A stretch of 64,000 nucleotides of DNA from a virus, in IMG/VR virus record IMGVR_UViG_3300043418_000114, positions 1 through 64,000 of that record, one strand, 5' to 3'. The notes beneath the pieces are model-generated. The model searched no databases and was not told the DNA's origin. It saw only the letters and a program-made list of their open reading frames with translations. Position numbers and translations under genes: made by a program. Shown here piece after piece: positions 1 through 7,774 of the stretch (positions are counted from its first letter, which is position 1; each line of letters starts with the position of its first letter).

Positions 1-11
1 AGACCATTCCA

Positions 12-503
12 ATGTGGGTCTTAAAATCACATGGAGAAACCTTTTATGTTAATCATGTGGAATGCAATGTTCCATGGAGTACGAAAGAGACACCAGATAA
101 CCCAAGTACAAAAGGTAGCATCAAAGTCAAAGATGTTCTATTGACCATTGATCCAGACAACAACGCAGTATTAACCAAGCTAACTATCTTTGATAAAGTA
201 CGATTACGCAATCAAAAGATGGGCATTACTCGTATCATGTTTTTGCCACACTCTGACATTCACAAAGACTTGTTAGAGAACAAGCTAAAGCATGGACCAA
301 TGAAACGAATCACTGCACCTTGCACTACAGCATACATTGTGTGTGACTTGCTTGATAAGGCAGAGGCTACATTCGCTACATTGAAATACGATAAGTTTAG
401 AGTTTTACAACCAAATGATAGTTACTACCAACGATACGATGAAGCTGGCGACCGCATCAGTGCCGACTACTCGGATAAAGACACTCCGTATGAGTACAGT
501 TAA
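12..503 (+). CDS. Hypothetical phage protein
   Basis: A 163-residue soluble protein with no family I recognise and no membrane segment. The reading frame is open to the left edge of the window and no Shine-Dalgarno precedes the ATG at 12, so the gene may begin upstream and be 5'-truncated here. It overlaps the next gene by 14 bases, suggesting translational coupling. The tail is acidic and tyrosine-rich. Confidence 0.6.
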   Translation: MWVLKSHGETFYVNHVECNVPWSTKETPDNPSTKGSIKVKDVLLTIDPDNNAVLTKLTIFDKVRLRNQKMGITRIMFLPHSDIHKDLLENKLKHGPMKRITAPCTTAYIVCDLLDKAEATFATLKYDKFRVLQPNDSYYQRYDEAGDRISADYSDKDTPYEYS

Positions 504-705
504 ACTATTCGTGCCGACTATCGACTTCCAAGATGTGTGTAAGCATGTCAGTGAGAGTGGGGTAAAGTATTACCCCATTCGTAGACACGGTGAAATGGTT
601 GGTAGTAGCTATCGTGCTGGGTATCTATTTGAAATGGACAAAAATCATCCAATTGTATCATATTTGATACTCAAATTTGACCTAAAAACTATTAATTCTC
701 ACTAG
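490..705 (+). CDS. Small protein, possible solitary member of the array family
   Basis: A 71-residue protein. I chose the ATG at 490, inside the end of the previous gene, over an in-frame ATG at 415 that would overlap it by about 90 bases. Near the C terminus it reads YLFEMDKNHPIVSYLILKF, which matches the pattern (aromatic, acidic stretch, hydrophobic L-x-K/R-F/W) that ends the small proteins of the 51.2-59.4 kb array. Here about seven more residues follow. Membership is inferred from this short block only. Function is unknown. Confidence 0.55.
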   Translation: MSTVKLFVPTIDFQDVCKHVSESGVKYYPIRRHGEMVGSSYRAGYLFEMDKNHPIVSYLILKFDLKTINSH

Positions 706-736
706 ATAGTATAGAATAAAAGATAAAGGAGACATT

Positions 737-1156
737 ATGTTATTAGATAACACACCGGATGATTTCAAATGGTATACAAGGGATAGGGCAGGCTATGAAG
801 CCGAAATGGATAGGAAAGAACAAGAGTATAAGCGCCAGCACGAAGAACATATGGGTCCTGATTATCAAACACCATATAAGCCAACTCAGAAAGAATTGGA
901 AACACAAATGGATTACCGCTTGAGTAGAATTAAACGAATGCGGGAACTTAAAGCACCTGATCCAATCATAGATAATGAGCAAGAACTTATTAACGAACTT
1001 GCGGAGAAATTAGTTAAGGTAGAATTTCTAGTAACTGATGCAGAAAAAGCATATCGTGAAGCATATCAACGTAAAGAAGAAACCTTTGAGTTTGTATTTG
1101 AGGTTCGTAAACCTGATCCAGCCCTTCTCAAAGACGATTACACCGAACAACTTTAA
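737..1156 (+). CDS. Hypothetical charged helical protein
   Basis: A 139-residue, strongly charged protein with a good Shine-Dalgarno (AAAGGAG) before the ATG. Residues 20-45 and 70-120 are rich in K, E, R and Q and look helical, perhaps coiled coil. I recognise no domain. It stands alone between a 31-base gap and the structured leader of the zinc-ribbon gene at 1261. Confidence 0.65.
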   Translation: MLLDNTPDDFKWYTRDRAGYEAEMDRKEQEYKRQHEEHMGPDYQTPYKPTQKELETQMDYRLSRIKRMRELKAPDPIIDNEQELINELAEKLVKVEFLVTDAEKAYREAYQRKEETFEFVFEVRKPDPALLKDDYTEQL

Positions 1157-1177
1157 ATTAAAGTTAGTCTATGATAG

Positions 1178-1185
1178 AATAAATA
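1178..1185 (+). promoter_or_regulatory. Candidate late promoter (AATAAATA)
   Basis: AATAAATA resembles the T4 late promoter element TATAAATA and lies about 75 bases upstream of the gene at 1261. The overlapping TAGAAT could instead be a weak sigma70 -10 box, but no convincing -35 sits 17 bases upstream. Confidence 0.35.
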
Positions 1186-1188
1186 CAC

Positions 1189-1242
1189 TTGCTACACAGG
1201 GTAGCAAATCTAACAGACTTTAACTTTATGCACTTAGTCTGT
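1189..1242 (+). promoter_or_regulatory. Two hairpins in the leader of the gene at 1261
   Basis: TTGCTAC (1189-1195) pairs perfectly with GTAGCAA (1201-1207) around the five-base loop ACAGG. ACAGACT (1213-1219) pairs with AGTCTGT (1236-1242). Both lie between the candidate late promoter and the ribosome binding site AAAAGGA. They would sit near the 5' end of the mRNA and could stabilise it or control translation; that role is inference. Confidence 0.45.
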
Positions 1243-1260
1243 GTGCAGTAAAAGGAAAAT

Positions 1261-2202
1261 ATGATGTACGCAAACAAGCTCGTGGCGAGCCTAAAAGCCA
1301 ATGGTAAAATTCTCCGCGAATTTAAAGACACAGTTTATATTCCATTCGGTAGCGAATATAGCTTCTTACTTAAAAATCTTCATACCCAACGTGCGGTAGT
1401 CAATGTCTTCATTGATGGTGATAACGTTATCGAGGGTGGTCTAGTTCTTAACGCAGGTCAAGAAGTTGACTTAGAACGTTATGTCAAAAATGGCAATCTT
1501 ACTGCCGGCAACAAATTCAAATTCATTGAACGCACTAGTGCCATTGAAGATGGTCCTCGTGGTATTAAACTAGAAGATGGATTGATTCGCATCGAATTTC
1601 AATATGAACAGCCTCGCCCAGTTCTAGAAATTGGCAAAAAGTGGATTCCTGGTCACTATGAGTATGACTGGTATGCAACTAACAGTCTAAATCGTGGTCT
1701 ATGGAACAGCCCAGTGTATGGTGGCACAACTGGCATCAGTGGATCAACTGGTGATAGATTTAGCGTAACAGCTAGTGGCGCTACTTGTCAAGTAAACGTC
1801 AATGGCGCATTGCGTGGCGTAGATTACAGTCAAGGGGAAAGCGTCAAAGCAACTGCCGCTAGTGCAACTACTGCAACACTAGCATCGATGGGCATTAAAG
1901 ACATGCAAGCACATGATGGCATGGCTACTATGGACTGGATGGAAGCTCCAAAGAACGATGTTGGCATCACCGTGCCAGGTAGCAAGAGTGAACAAAAGTT
2001 CACATCGGTTATAATGGGCGCAATGGAAGCTGAGAAGCACACTATCGTATTGAAGTTACTAGGCGAGACTCCTGACAACAAGCCAGTACTACAACCAGTG
2101 ACTACTAAGCACAAGCCAAAATGTGTCACGTGTGGCAAGCAAAACAAAGCTACTGCAAAGTTCTGCACTGAGTGTGGCACTGCATTAGAAATCTTTGCTT
2201 AA
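1261..2202 (+). CDS. Zinc-ribbon protein, possibly virion-associated
   Basis: A 313-residue protein. Its last 30 residues form a zinc ribbon with two CxxC pairs (CVTCG, then CTECG), the zinc-ribbon type found at the ends of many phage and bacterial proteins. Residues 1-140 look beta-rich. Residues 145-210 are rich in Gly, Ser, Thr and Ala, as in virion or flexible linker regions. A leader with two hairpins and a late-like promoter motif suggests late expression. A virion role is inference. Two adjacent ATGs give alternative starts one codon apart. Confidence 0.65.
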   Translation: MMYANKLVASLKANGKILREFKDTVYIPFGSEYSFLLKNLHTQRAVVNVFIDGDNVIEGGLVLNAGQEVDLERYVKNGNLTAGNKFKFIERTSAIEDGPRGIKLEDGLIRIEFQYEQPRPVLEIGKKWIPGHYEYDWYATNSLNRGLWNSPVYGGTTGISGSTGDRFSVTASGATCQVNVNGALRGVDYSQGESVKATAASATTATLASMGIKDMQAHDGMATMDWMEAPKNDVGITVPGSKSEQKFTSVIMGAMEAEKHTIVLKLLGETPDNKPVLQPVTTKHKPKCVTCGKQNKATAKFCTECGTALEIFA

Positions 2203-2214
2203 ACTAAATACCTG

Positions 2215-2799
2215 ATGGATTTAATCGTAGCATTTCCATCAGGTGCGTCTGGTAGGTTTATCACTAGTATTATTACATGGCTATTGTATGATATCCAAAC
2301 TAGTGTAACCTACCATACTCATAATTCAGTTCACAACTTAGGACACGAATCTGCAAACAGTTGGATCGCAGACAAAACAGTATCAGACTTACATGATAGT
2401 AAAGTATATGAGACTTTAGAATTCGTCGGTAGTTTGCCACATCGTATCTTTTGGACACATGCATTTCCAGATATCAATGTCATACACAGTCGATTGCCAA
2501 ATGCAAAGATAGTAATCATTACTTTCACGGAATCCGACATTGAAGAAATCTCAGTCAACAGTAAGTATAAGAATGACTTACCATTTCCACCTGAAATAGA
2601 TCACAAATTCAATCGTAACAACGTGCATACTGCACACAACACATTGATAATTCCCTATCGGGAAATCTTGAATATAAGAACTTTATCAGTACTTGCCAAC
2701 TTCATTGGCAAACAATCCAATCATATCGTAGCCCACAACTATCAAACATACATTGATGGTCAATCACAATTCTTATTTGCACTTAAATCCAAAATATGA
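2215..2799 (+). CDS. Hypothetical protein with a possible sulfotransferase-like P-loop
   Basis: A 194-residue protein starting IVAFPSGASGRFITSIITWL. A Gly/Ser-rich loop followed by a helix right after the first strand is reminiscent of the PAPS-binding start of sulfotransferases, as is the start of the gene at 18892. The resemblance is short and I would not assign an activity. It starts 12 bases after the zinc-ribbon gene with no obvious Shine-Dalgarno. The promoter of the next gene lies inside its 3' end. Confidence 0.55.
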   Translation: MDLIVAFPSGASGRFITSIITWLLYDIQTSVTYHTHNSVHNLGHESANSWIADKTVSDLHDSKVYETLEFVGSLPHRIFWTHAFPDINVIHSRLPNAKIVIITFTESDIEEISVNSKYKNDLPFPPEIDHKFNRNNVHTAHNTLIIPYREILNIRTLSVLANFIGKQSNHIVAHNYQTYIDGQSQFLFALKSKI

Positions 2800-2805
2800 T
2801 ATACT
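2777..2805 (+). promoter_or_regulatory. Sigma70 promoter for a predicted leaderless mRNA
   Basis: TTGCAC (2777-2782), a 17-base spacer and TATACT (2800-2805). The -10 box ends exactly 6 bases before the ATG at 2812, so transcription should begin at or next to the A of the start codon. No Shine-Dalgarno is present. Confidence 0.65.
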
Positions 2806-2811
2806 TTGCTC

Positions 2812-3066
2812 ATGCAAATATCTTCATCACTTGACTGGAATTCAATCGGCGAAAAACTGCGTGTGCAGATGAACAAGATCGGTTATAACGCCGACCTGCA
2901 AAAGCTATTCTGGAATATCGATGCAATGGTTGTCGAGTTGAGCAAACTCGAAGTCGAAGCCAGACGTATTCGTAAAATGGAATATACTGCAAGCAAAGTT
3001 GAAGATATTAACCAAGCAATAAAACGACTCGAACAACTTATCATGGTTGGGATGTTAATGAAATGA
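2812..3066 (+). CDS. Small helical protein, predicted leaderless
   Basis: An 84-residue, mostly helical charged protein with no recognised domain. I start it at ATG 2812 rather than the TTG at 2806 because TTG overlaps the -10 box. It opens an overlapping run with the TOPRIM protein (3063) and the gene at 3581, joined by ATGA overlaps, so the three are probably co-translated. Confidence 0.65.
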   Translation: MQISSSLDWNSIGEKLRVQMNKIGYNADLQKLFWNIDAMVVELSKLEVEARRIRKMEYTASKVEDINQAIKRLEQLIMVGMLMK

Positions 3067-3584
3067 AAACAGTTCTCGAACACTTGAAAGACAGACACCT
3101 CAATCTTGAGTTGCATCGTCCTACGGTCGATGAGGTCGAGCGTGTCGCTACATTCTTCCTGTACAACTTAAGTGGTCAAGTTGTTGGTTATCAACAGTAT
3201 CGTCCTGAAGGCGAGAAAAAGCCTAACAACAATCCAAAAGAAGGCAAGTACTTTACTTACAGAAAACAACCTACTCTTGCAGTTTGGGGTGTTGAAAGTT
3301 TGCACCTGACTCCCCATGTTGTATTTGTATGTGAAGGTGTATTCGACGCCGCACGATTGACAAGTAAAGGAGTTAGTGCATTGGCTGTATTGAGCAACAA
3401 CACTGGTTGGGATTTGCGTAACTGGTTGTTTATGCTGAATCGTAAGGTTGTTGCAGTATGCGATAATGATGATGCAGGACGTAAACTTGCAAAGTTCGGT
3501 GATGTTGCAGTCTTTTGTGAAGATCACGACTTAGGTGATAGCACTGATGAATTCGTAAACAATTTGGTAGCGAGATTTGTATGA
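3063..3584 (+). CDS. TOPRIM-domain protein (primase-like, no zinc finger)
   Basis: A 173-residue protein whose second half is a TOPRIM fold: VFVCEGVFDAA supplies the Glu motif near residue 98, and VVAVCDNDDAG supplies the metal-binding D-x-D near residue 140. TOPRIM domains occur in DnaG primases, topoisomerases and OLD nucleases. The N-terminal 80 residues have no primase zinc finger, and the phage has a fuller primase at 61646. This may be a stand-alone TOPRIM factor in DNA or RNA processing. The start overlaps the previous stop (ATGA). Confidence 0.8.
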   Translation: MKTVLEHLKDRHLNLELHRPTVDEVERVATFFLYNLSGQVVGYQQYRPEGEKKPNNNPKEGKYFTYRKQPTLAVWGVESLHLTPHVVFVCEGVFDAARLTSKGVSALAVLSNNTGWDLRNWLFMLNRKVVAVCDNDDAGRKLAKFGDVAVFCEDHDLGDSTDEFVNNLVARFV

Positions 3585-3976
3585 AACTGACTAAACATAG
3601 TAAGAACAAACTGCTCAGGTCTTTTGAACAATATAGTGTGCCTCAAGAATACGCAGATCCATTAATAAACTACCTAGTATATGGGTTCAATCCTGGTAGC
3701 TTCTGGACAGCGGTACTTGCTAATGACTTTTTGGATGCAATGGCTAAATCACATCCAGCAAACAATATTAATGCTCTCAAGAATGTAGGTTGCTGGATCA
3801 TTAACGAAATGCCATGCAAAGCATACGGTTCACGTGAAAAGGTTAAAGAGTGGACAGAACTCAGTGAAGATGTTCGTCGATCATATTTGGTAGAAAAGAA
3901 TCTGATTCATACTGAACAAGATGAAATCGTTTTGATTCTCAAAGATGTGCCAACACATGAACCTCACTTGTGGTAA
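3581..3976 (+). CDS. Conserved-type phage protein of unknown function
   Basis: A 131-residue helical protein. Its core, with PGSFWTAVLANDF followed by a run of small and polar residues, resembles a type of small protein I have seen in many phages, often as part of early operons; I cannot name a domain. Its ATG overlaps the TOPRIM stop, so the two are probably translationally coupled. Confidence 0.65.
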   Translation: MKLTKHSKNKLLRSFEQYSVPQEYADPLINYLVYGFNPGSFWTAVLANDFLDAMAKSHPANNINALKNVGCWIINEMPCKAYGSREKVKEWTELSEDVRRSYLVEKNLIHTEQDEIVLILKDVPTHEPHLW

Positions 3977-3980
3977 TTAT

Positions 3981-4220
3981 ATGATGTTAATGTGTGATTT
4001 GACCTATCAAGGATTGTATGGCAATCTAACATATGATCAGGACGCATACATCGTCAGGGTTTATAGAGTAAGTGACATTGTAGATTATGGTCATCTGGTT
4101 GGAAAGGTAAAGTTTCCTTCGCCAATATACTATATGTCTTTTGGTAACGGTGTACAAGCTGAGGATCGGTTGCTCGAATTGTTAGAAAAACCTGCATGGA
4201 CTTTGTTGAAATACGGTTGA
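3981..4220 (+). CDS. Small protein, possible solitary array-family member
   Basis: A 79-residue protein. I chose ATG 3981 (an ATG-ATG pair) because the upstream in-frame ATGs lie inside the previous gene. It ends LLEKPAWTLLKYG, recalling the W/F-x-L-K/R-W/Y-x-stop ending of the array at 51.2-59.4 kb. The resemblance is weaker than for 8412 or 12310. The promoter of the next gene starts at its stop codon. Confidence 0.55.
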   Translation: MMLMCDLTYQGLYGNLTYDQDAYIVRVYRVSDIVDYGHLVGKVKFPSPIYYMSFGNGVQAEDRLLELLEKPAWTLLKYG

Positions 4221-4245
4221 CAGTAAATCAGTTTGGTCATATAAT
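4217..4245 (+). promoter_or_regulatory. Sigma70-type promoter, extended class
   Basis: TTGACA (4217-4222), 17 bases, TATAAT (4240-4245). The spacer end (AGTTTGGTCA) and the leader after it (ACATCAACAACACA) recur at the promoters at 29874, 30543, 34429 and 44248. It drives the gene at 4280. Confidence 0.85.
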
Positions 4246-4279
4246 ACATACATCAACAACACACACAGAGGTAAACAAA

Positions 4280-4585
4280 ATGGCACTCACCGCACTCACA
4301 GAACGTCAAAAGCAACTGATCGTCACTAACGTTGTTAAAGCAGTCAATAACATTGACAGCCTGAACAATACTGGTTATAAGTTTCTGTGTCTCGCAAGTG
4401 GTTTCATCGCTCATTATGATCGACAAGGCTTTATCGCTGAGTACAGTGAGCGCAGTCTTCGCCAAGACCTCGTGTCTTATGCAGGTTCTAATCAATTTCG
4501 CAACTTCCGTCCAGGCGAAGCGAATTATGATTACTACATGAGCAAAGCAGATGTGTACAATCAAATTCTTTCCCAAATTCTGTAA
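4280..4585 (+). CDS. Hypothetical early protein
   Basis: A 101-residue protein. The start at 4280 follows a clear promoter and AGAGG Shine-Dalgarno; an earlier in-frame ATG lies upstream of the -10 box and cannot be used on this transcript. The composition is mixed helical with several Tyr and Asn. No family is recognised. Its position behind a strong host-type promoter suggests early expression. Confidence 0.65.
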   Translation: MALTALTERQKQLIVTNVVKAVNNIDSLNNTGYKFLCLASGFIAHYDRQGFIAEYSERSLRQDLVSYAGSNQFRNFRPGEANYDYYMSKADVYNQILSQIL

Positions 4586-4591
4586 AATAAT

Positions 4592-4620
4592 TTGACGACG
4601 AATCAAAATTGAGTTACACT
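4592..4620 (+). promoter_or_regulatory. Sigma70-type promoter upstream of the MoxR gene
   Basis: TTGACG (4592-4597), 17 bases, TACACT (4615-4620). It leaves a leader of about 50 bases before AGGAG and the ATG at 4679. Confidence 0.65.
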
Positions 4621-4678
4621 ACAGTTTCTTTCACTTAAACAAGTTTTTTCTTTCAGCCATCATTCATAGGAGATTCAA

Positions 4679-5788
4679 ATGGCATCAGCAGTTAGCGACA
4701 ATCACACCATCACCTCGATTCAAGCCGCACGTAGCTTGAAACAAGCGATGAAAGCAAAACGCCCCGTGTTCTTGTGGGGTCCTCCTGGTATCGGTAAGTC
4801 TGACGTTGTTCAGCAACTTGCAGTCGAACTCGGCGGCTCTAAAGACGCAATGATTGACTTGCGTATGGCGCAGATGGAACCGACGGACATTCGCGGCATT
4901 CCATTCTTCAACAAAGACAACGGCAAGATGGACTGGGCTGAGCCTGTTGATCTGCCTAGCGAAGAATTCGCCGCACAGTTCCCGACTGTTGTGTTGTTCC
5001 TCGACGAAATGAACTCTGCACCTCCTGCAGTGCAAGCCGCTGGTTATCAGTTGATCTTGAACCGTCGTGTTGGTAAGTACAAGTTGCCTGATAACGTTGT
5101 TATCGTTGCCGCTGGTAACCGTGACTCGGACAAAGGCGTGACTTATCGTATGCCTATGCCTCTGGCTAACCGTTTCGTTCACCTCGAAATGCGTCCTGAC
5201 TTTGCTTCTTGGCAGTTGTGGGCTGTGAACAACAACATTCACAAAGACGTTGTTGGTTACTTGTCTTTCGCTAAACAAGACATGTACGACTTTGATGCTA
5301 AGTCTTCTTCTCGTGCATTCGCTACTCCTCGTAGCTGGTGCTTCGTGTCTGACTTGCTGAATGACGACACCATGGACAACGATACTCAATTCAACCTGGT
5401 TGCAGGTGCGATTGGCGACGGTCTGGCAGTCAAGTTCATGGCTCACCGCAAAGTTGCAGGTAAGATGCCTGAGCCTGCAGATATCTTGTCTGGCAAAGTC
5501 AAAGACTTGCAAGTTAAAGAAATCTCCGCAATGTACTCGCTGACCATTTCTATGTGCTACGAGTTGAAAGATGCGATTGACAACAAGAAAGTTGACAACA
5601 AGAAATTCCATGAAATGGCATACAACTTCATTGAATACATGATGAACAACTTTGAAACTGAGTTGGTCGTTATGGGTGCAAAGATTGCATTGAAGACATA
5701 CAAGTTGCCTATTGAGCCTAGCCAACTCAAGAACTTTGACGACTTCCACAAGAAGTACGGTAAGTACATCGTTGAAGCAGGCAACTAA
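4679..5788 (+). CDS. MoxR-family AAA+ ATPase
   Basis: A 369-residue MoxR-type AAA+ ATPase. Walker A is GPPGIGKS (34-41), Walker B is VVLFLDE (104-110), and an Asn-ending sensor-1 strand (VVIVAAGNRD) follows around residue 140. MoxR ATPases usually work as chaperones for a VWA-domain partner. Here a VWA/metallopeptidase-like protein is encoded 560 bases downstream (6351), with only two small genes between them, so a functional pair is likely. The gene has its own promoter and an AGGAG site, and a terminator follows it. Whether its target is a host or a phage protein cannot be read from the sequence. Confidence 0.88.
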   Translation: MASAVSDNHTITSIQAARSLKQAMKAKRPVFLWGPPGIGKSDVVQQLAVELGGSKDAMIDLRMAQMEPTDIRGIPFFNKDNGKMDWAEPVDLPSEEFAAQFPTVVLFLDEMNSAPPAVQAAGYQLILNRRVGKYKLPDNVVIVAAGNRDSDKGVTYRMPMPLANRFVHLEMRPDFASWQLWAVNNNIHKDVVGYLSFAKQDMYDFDAKSSSRAFATPRSWCFVSDLLNDDTMDNDTQFNLVAGAIGDGLAVKFMAHRKVAGKMPEPADILSGKVKDLQVKEISAMYSLTISMCYELKDAIDNKKVDNKKFHEMAYNFIEYMMNNFETELVVMGAKIALKTYKLPIEPSQLKNFDDFHKKYGKYIVEAGN

Positions 5789-5842
5789 TCTCTTACTAGC
5801 GAGTAAGCTAGAAGGTTCGGGGTTATAACACCCTGTTAATGG

Positions 5843-5876
5843 GGGCGGATAGTGTGAATATTCGCCCTCTTTTTTT
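5843..5876 (+). terminator. Intrinsic terminator after the MoxR gene
   Basis: GGGCGGA pairs with TTCGCCC across a ten-base loop, with one G-T pair, and is followed by CTTTTTTT. It would separate the MoxR transcript from the small genes at 5891 and 6040. A second small hairpin (CTTACT/AGTAAG, 5793-5808) precedes it. Confidence 0.75.
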
Positions 5877-5890
5877 AGAAAGAAATTAGT

Positions 5891-6043
5891 ATGAAGGCAA
5901 AAGTTTATTTTTATGCTCTTGGTCAAAGTGCCAGGGCACGTGGCTTGTCTTTGCGTGAAGCCGAAGCACTACATCGCATCGACGCGGGTGGCTGGGTTGC
6001 TCGTAATTATTTTGACAAAGGTTACAGGGGGTTGGGACTATGA
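5891..6043 (+). CDS. Small basic protein, 50 residues
   Basis: A short ORF beginning MKAKVYFYALGQSARARGL and ending in a stop that overlaps the next ATG (ATGA). It is positively charged and lies right after the MoxR terminator. Coding is supported by the exact overlap with the gene at 6040 and by tight spacing. The upstream GAAATTAG is a weak ribosome binding site. Confidence 0.5.
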   Translation: MKAKVYFYALGQSARARGLSLREAEALHRIDAGGWVARNYFDKGYRGLGL

Positions 6044-6291
6044 GTGATAATGAACGTAAATTGCCAAACGGTATGAAGCTGGTATTCGCACCAGGTTGCT
6101 TCGATCAGTTTGAGGGCACACAGGAAGAATTGGATGCATTGATGCAAGAAATCCAAGAAGCATTTGAGAGTGGCGAAGCACTTATGAATGCCATCCCAGT
6201 CAGTACAATTGATGACTTGATTGATGAAACTGACCCAGACGAAATCGAAGACATTCGGCAACAATTATTTGCACCTCGTAACTTGCAATGA
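6040..6291 (+). CDS. Small acidic conserved-type phage protein
   Basis: An 83-residue acidic protein with the opening block LPNGMKLVFAPGCFDQF and an acidic helical remainder. Proteins with this opening occur in several phages as far as I recall, without known function. It sits between the MoxR ATPase and the VWA protein and may be a partner of that module. Its ATG overlaps the preceding stop. Confidence 0.65.
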   Translation: MSDNERKLPNGMKLVFAPGCFDQFEGTQEELDALMQEIQEAFESGEALMNAIPVSTIDDLIDETDPDEIEDIRQQLFAPRNLQ

Positions 6292-6292
6292 G

Positions 6293-6321
6293 TTGACAGC
6301 AATTCAGACAGGTGCTATAAT
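6293..6321 (+). promoter_or_regulatory. Sigma70-type promoter for the VWA gene
   Basis: TTGACA (6293-6298), 17 bases, TATAAT (6316-6321). A leader of about 25 bases runs to AAAGGA and the ATG at 6351. Confidence 0.85.
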
Positions 6322-6350
6322 TACCACATTAACACATCAAAGGATTAGAA

Positions 6351-7640
6351 ATGAGCGAAGTTATTAGCAAAAATAAGAAAAAATCTCGCAATGAGAAATT
6401 TGATAAACTGATCGGCCCTACCGATCCTAAAGTTGACCACGAAGCACGTGAGCGACTTGTTACTGCACGTATTGGTCTTTTGCTTCGTCATTCGTTCTTC
6501 GGTAACTTGGCAACTCGTCTGAAACTCGTCAACGCAGACGAGTGGTGCTCAACTGCCGCCACTGACGGCCAGACTTTCTACTACAATGCTCGTTTCATCA
6601 TGATGCTGAAACCCAAAGAAGTTGAATTCTTGGTCGGCCATGAAGTCTTGCACGTTGTATATGACCACATGGGTCGTCGTAATCACCGTGATCCACAAAT
6701 CTGGAACATCGCCGATGACTACGCAGTTAACGCGGACTTGAAGCGTCACAAAGTTGGCCAATTCATCACTACTGTGCCTTGCTTGTACGAACAAAAGTAT
6801 GACGGCAAGCCAGCAGAAGAAATCTATGATGACTTGATGAAGAACGTCCAGAAAATCAACATGGATGACTTGATCAGCCAACTGTTGGACGATCACATGG
6901 ATGGCGACGAAGAAGACGGCGACGGTGATGGTGATCAAGACGGCAATGGCAATAAAAAAGGCAAAGGTCGTCCTAAACTTTCTCAAGAAGAAAAAGATCG
7001 TATTCGCCAAGAAGTTAAGCAAGCAATTATCAATGCCGCACAAAGTGCAGAAGCTGGTAGTTTGCCGCTTGGTGTTGAGCGTCTTGTTCGTCAAGCAACC
7101 GACCCAGTTATGCCTTGGCGTGAATTGATTCAAACAAACTTGACTAGTGCGATTCGTACTGACTATTCTTGGATGCGTCCTTCTCGTCGTGGTTGGCACA
7201 TGGATGCTGTTATGCCTGGCATGACACCCGGTGAAGAAATCGACGTTGTTGTGACTCTTGACATGTCTGGTTCTATCTCTAACAAACAAGCACAAGCATT
7301 CTTGGGCGAGATTGCTGGTATGATGGAAGCATTTGATGGCTACAAGGTGCATGTGTTCTGTTTCGATACTGACACATACAACCCACAAGACTTCACTAGT
7401 GAAAACATGGACTCTATTGAGAACTATGTTCCACAAGGTGGTGGCGGTACTGACTTTGATTGTATCTTTGACTACTTGAAGAAAGCTGGCAATGTGCCTA
7501 AGCGTCTGATTGTATTCACTGACGGCTATCCATGTGGCTCTTGGGGTGACCCTGACTACTGTGATACGACTTGGATCATTCACGGAGATCCTAATCCAAA
7601 TCCTCCGTTTGGTCAGTTTGCTATCTATGACGAGAAATAA
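6351..7640 (+). CDS. VWA-like protein with putative metallopeptidase domain
   Basis: A 429-residue two-domain protein. The N-terminal region carries a zinc metallopeptidase-type HEVLH (97-101) followed by conserved Asp/Asn positions, as in the putative metallopeptidases of the DUF2201 type. An acidic Asp/Gly linker (about 180-205) leads to a C-terminal VWA-like domain with MIDAS motif DMSGS (304-308) and a later GGGGTDFD. In bacteria such proteins pair with MoxR ATPases, and one is encoded at 4679. The module may remodel or degrade a target protein; that is inference. It has its own sigma70-type promoter. Confidence 0.85.
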   Translation: MSEVISKNKKKSRNEKFDKLIGPTDPKVDHEARERLVTARIGLLLRHSFFGNLATRLKLVNADEWCSTAATDGQTFYYNARFIMMLKPKEVEFLVGHEVLHVVYDHMGRRNHRDPQIWNIADDYAVNADLKRHKVGQFITTVPCLYEQKYDGKPAEEIYDDLMKNVQKINMDDLISQLLDDHMDGDEEDGDGDGDQDGNGNKKGKGRPKLSQEEKDRIRQEVKQAIINAAQSAEAGSLPLGVERLVRQATDPVMPWRELIQTNLTSAIRTDYSWMRPSRRGWHMDAVMPGMTPGEEIDVVVTLDMSGSISNKQAQAFLGEIAGMMEAFDGYKVHVFCFDTDTYNPQDFTSENMDSIENYVPQGGGGTDFDCIFDYLKKAGNVPKRLIVFTDGYPCGSWGDPDYCDTTWIIHGDPNPNPPFGQFAIYDEK

Positions 7641-7642
7641 TT

Positions 7643-7774
7643 ATGGAACAACTAGCACAACTTGGTGAGACTGTAGGCACACTAATTTTAGTGGGTGCAG
7701 TCTTAGGTATAATTTATGCCTTCTATCGCATATTGAAATATATGCTTGACGGTGTAACACGACATGATGATTAA
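7643..7774 (+). CDS. Single-span membrane peptide, 43 residues
   Basis: A 43-residue ORF starting two bases after the VWA stop. Residues 12-32 (TLILVGAVLGIIYAFYRILK, roughly) form one hydrophobic membrane segment with a charged tail. The following gene starts inside it (ATG 7764). It could tether or assist the MoxR/VWA module at the membrane, but that rests on position alone. Confidence 0.5.
   Translation: MEQLAQLGETVGTLILVGAVLGIIYAFYRILKYMLDGVTRHDD

Noticed and set aside
5810-5845. A tRNA T-arm-like stretch (GGTTCGGGG) after the MoxR gene
   Set aside because: No acceptor stem, anticodon arm or CCA-type end fits around it; the terminator explains the structure better.
4685-5926. A 413-codon open frame on the minus strand
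   Set aside because: It lies exactly opposite the MoxR ATPase gene, has no ribosome site and no domain, and its composition is that of a reverse-strand shadow.
6549-7583. A 344-codon open frame on the minus strand
   Set aside because: Shadow of the VWA/metallopeptidase gene, which has clear HEVLH and MIDAS motifs.
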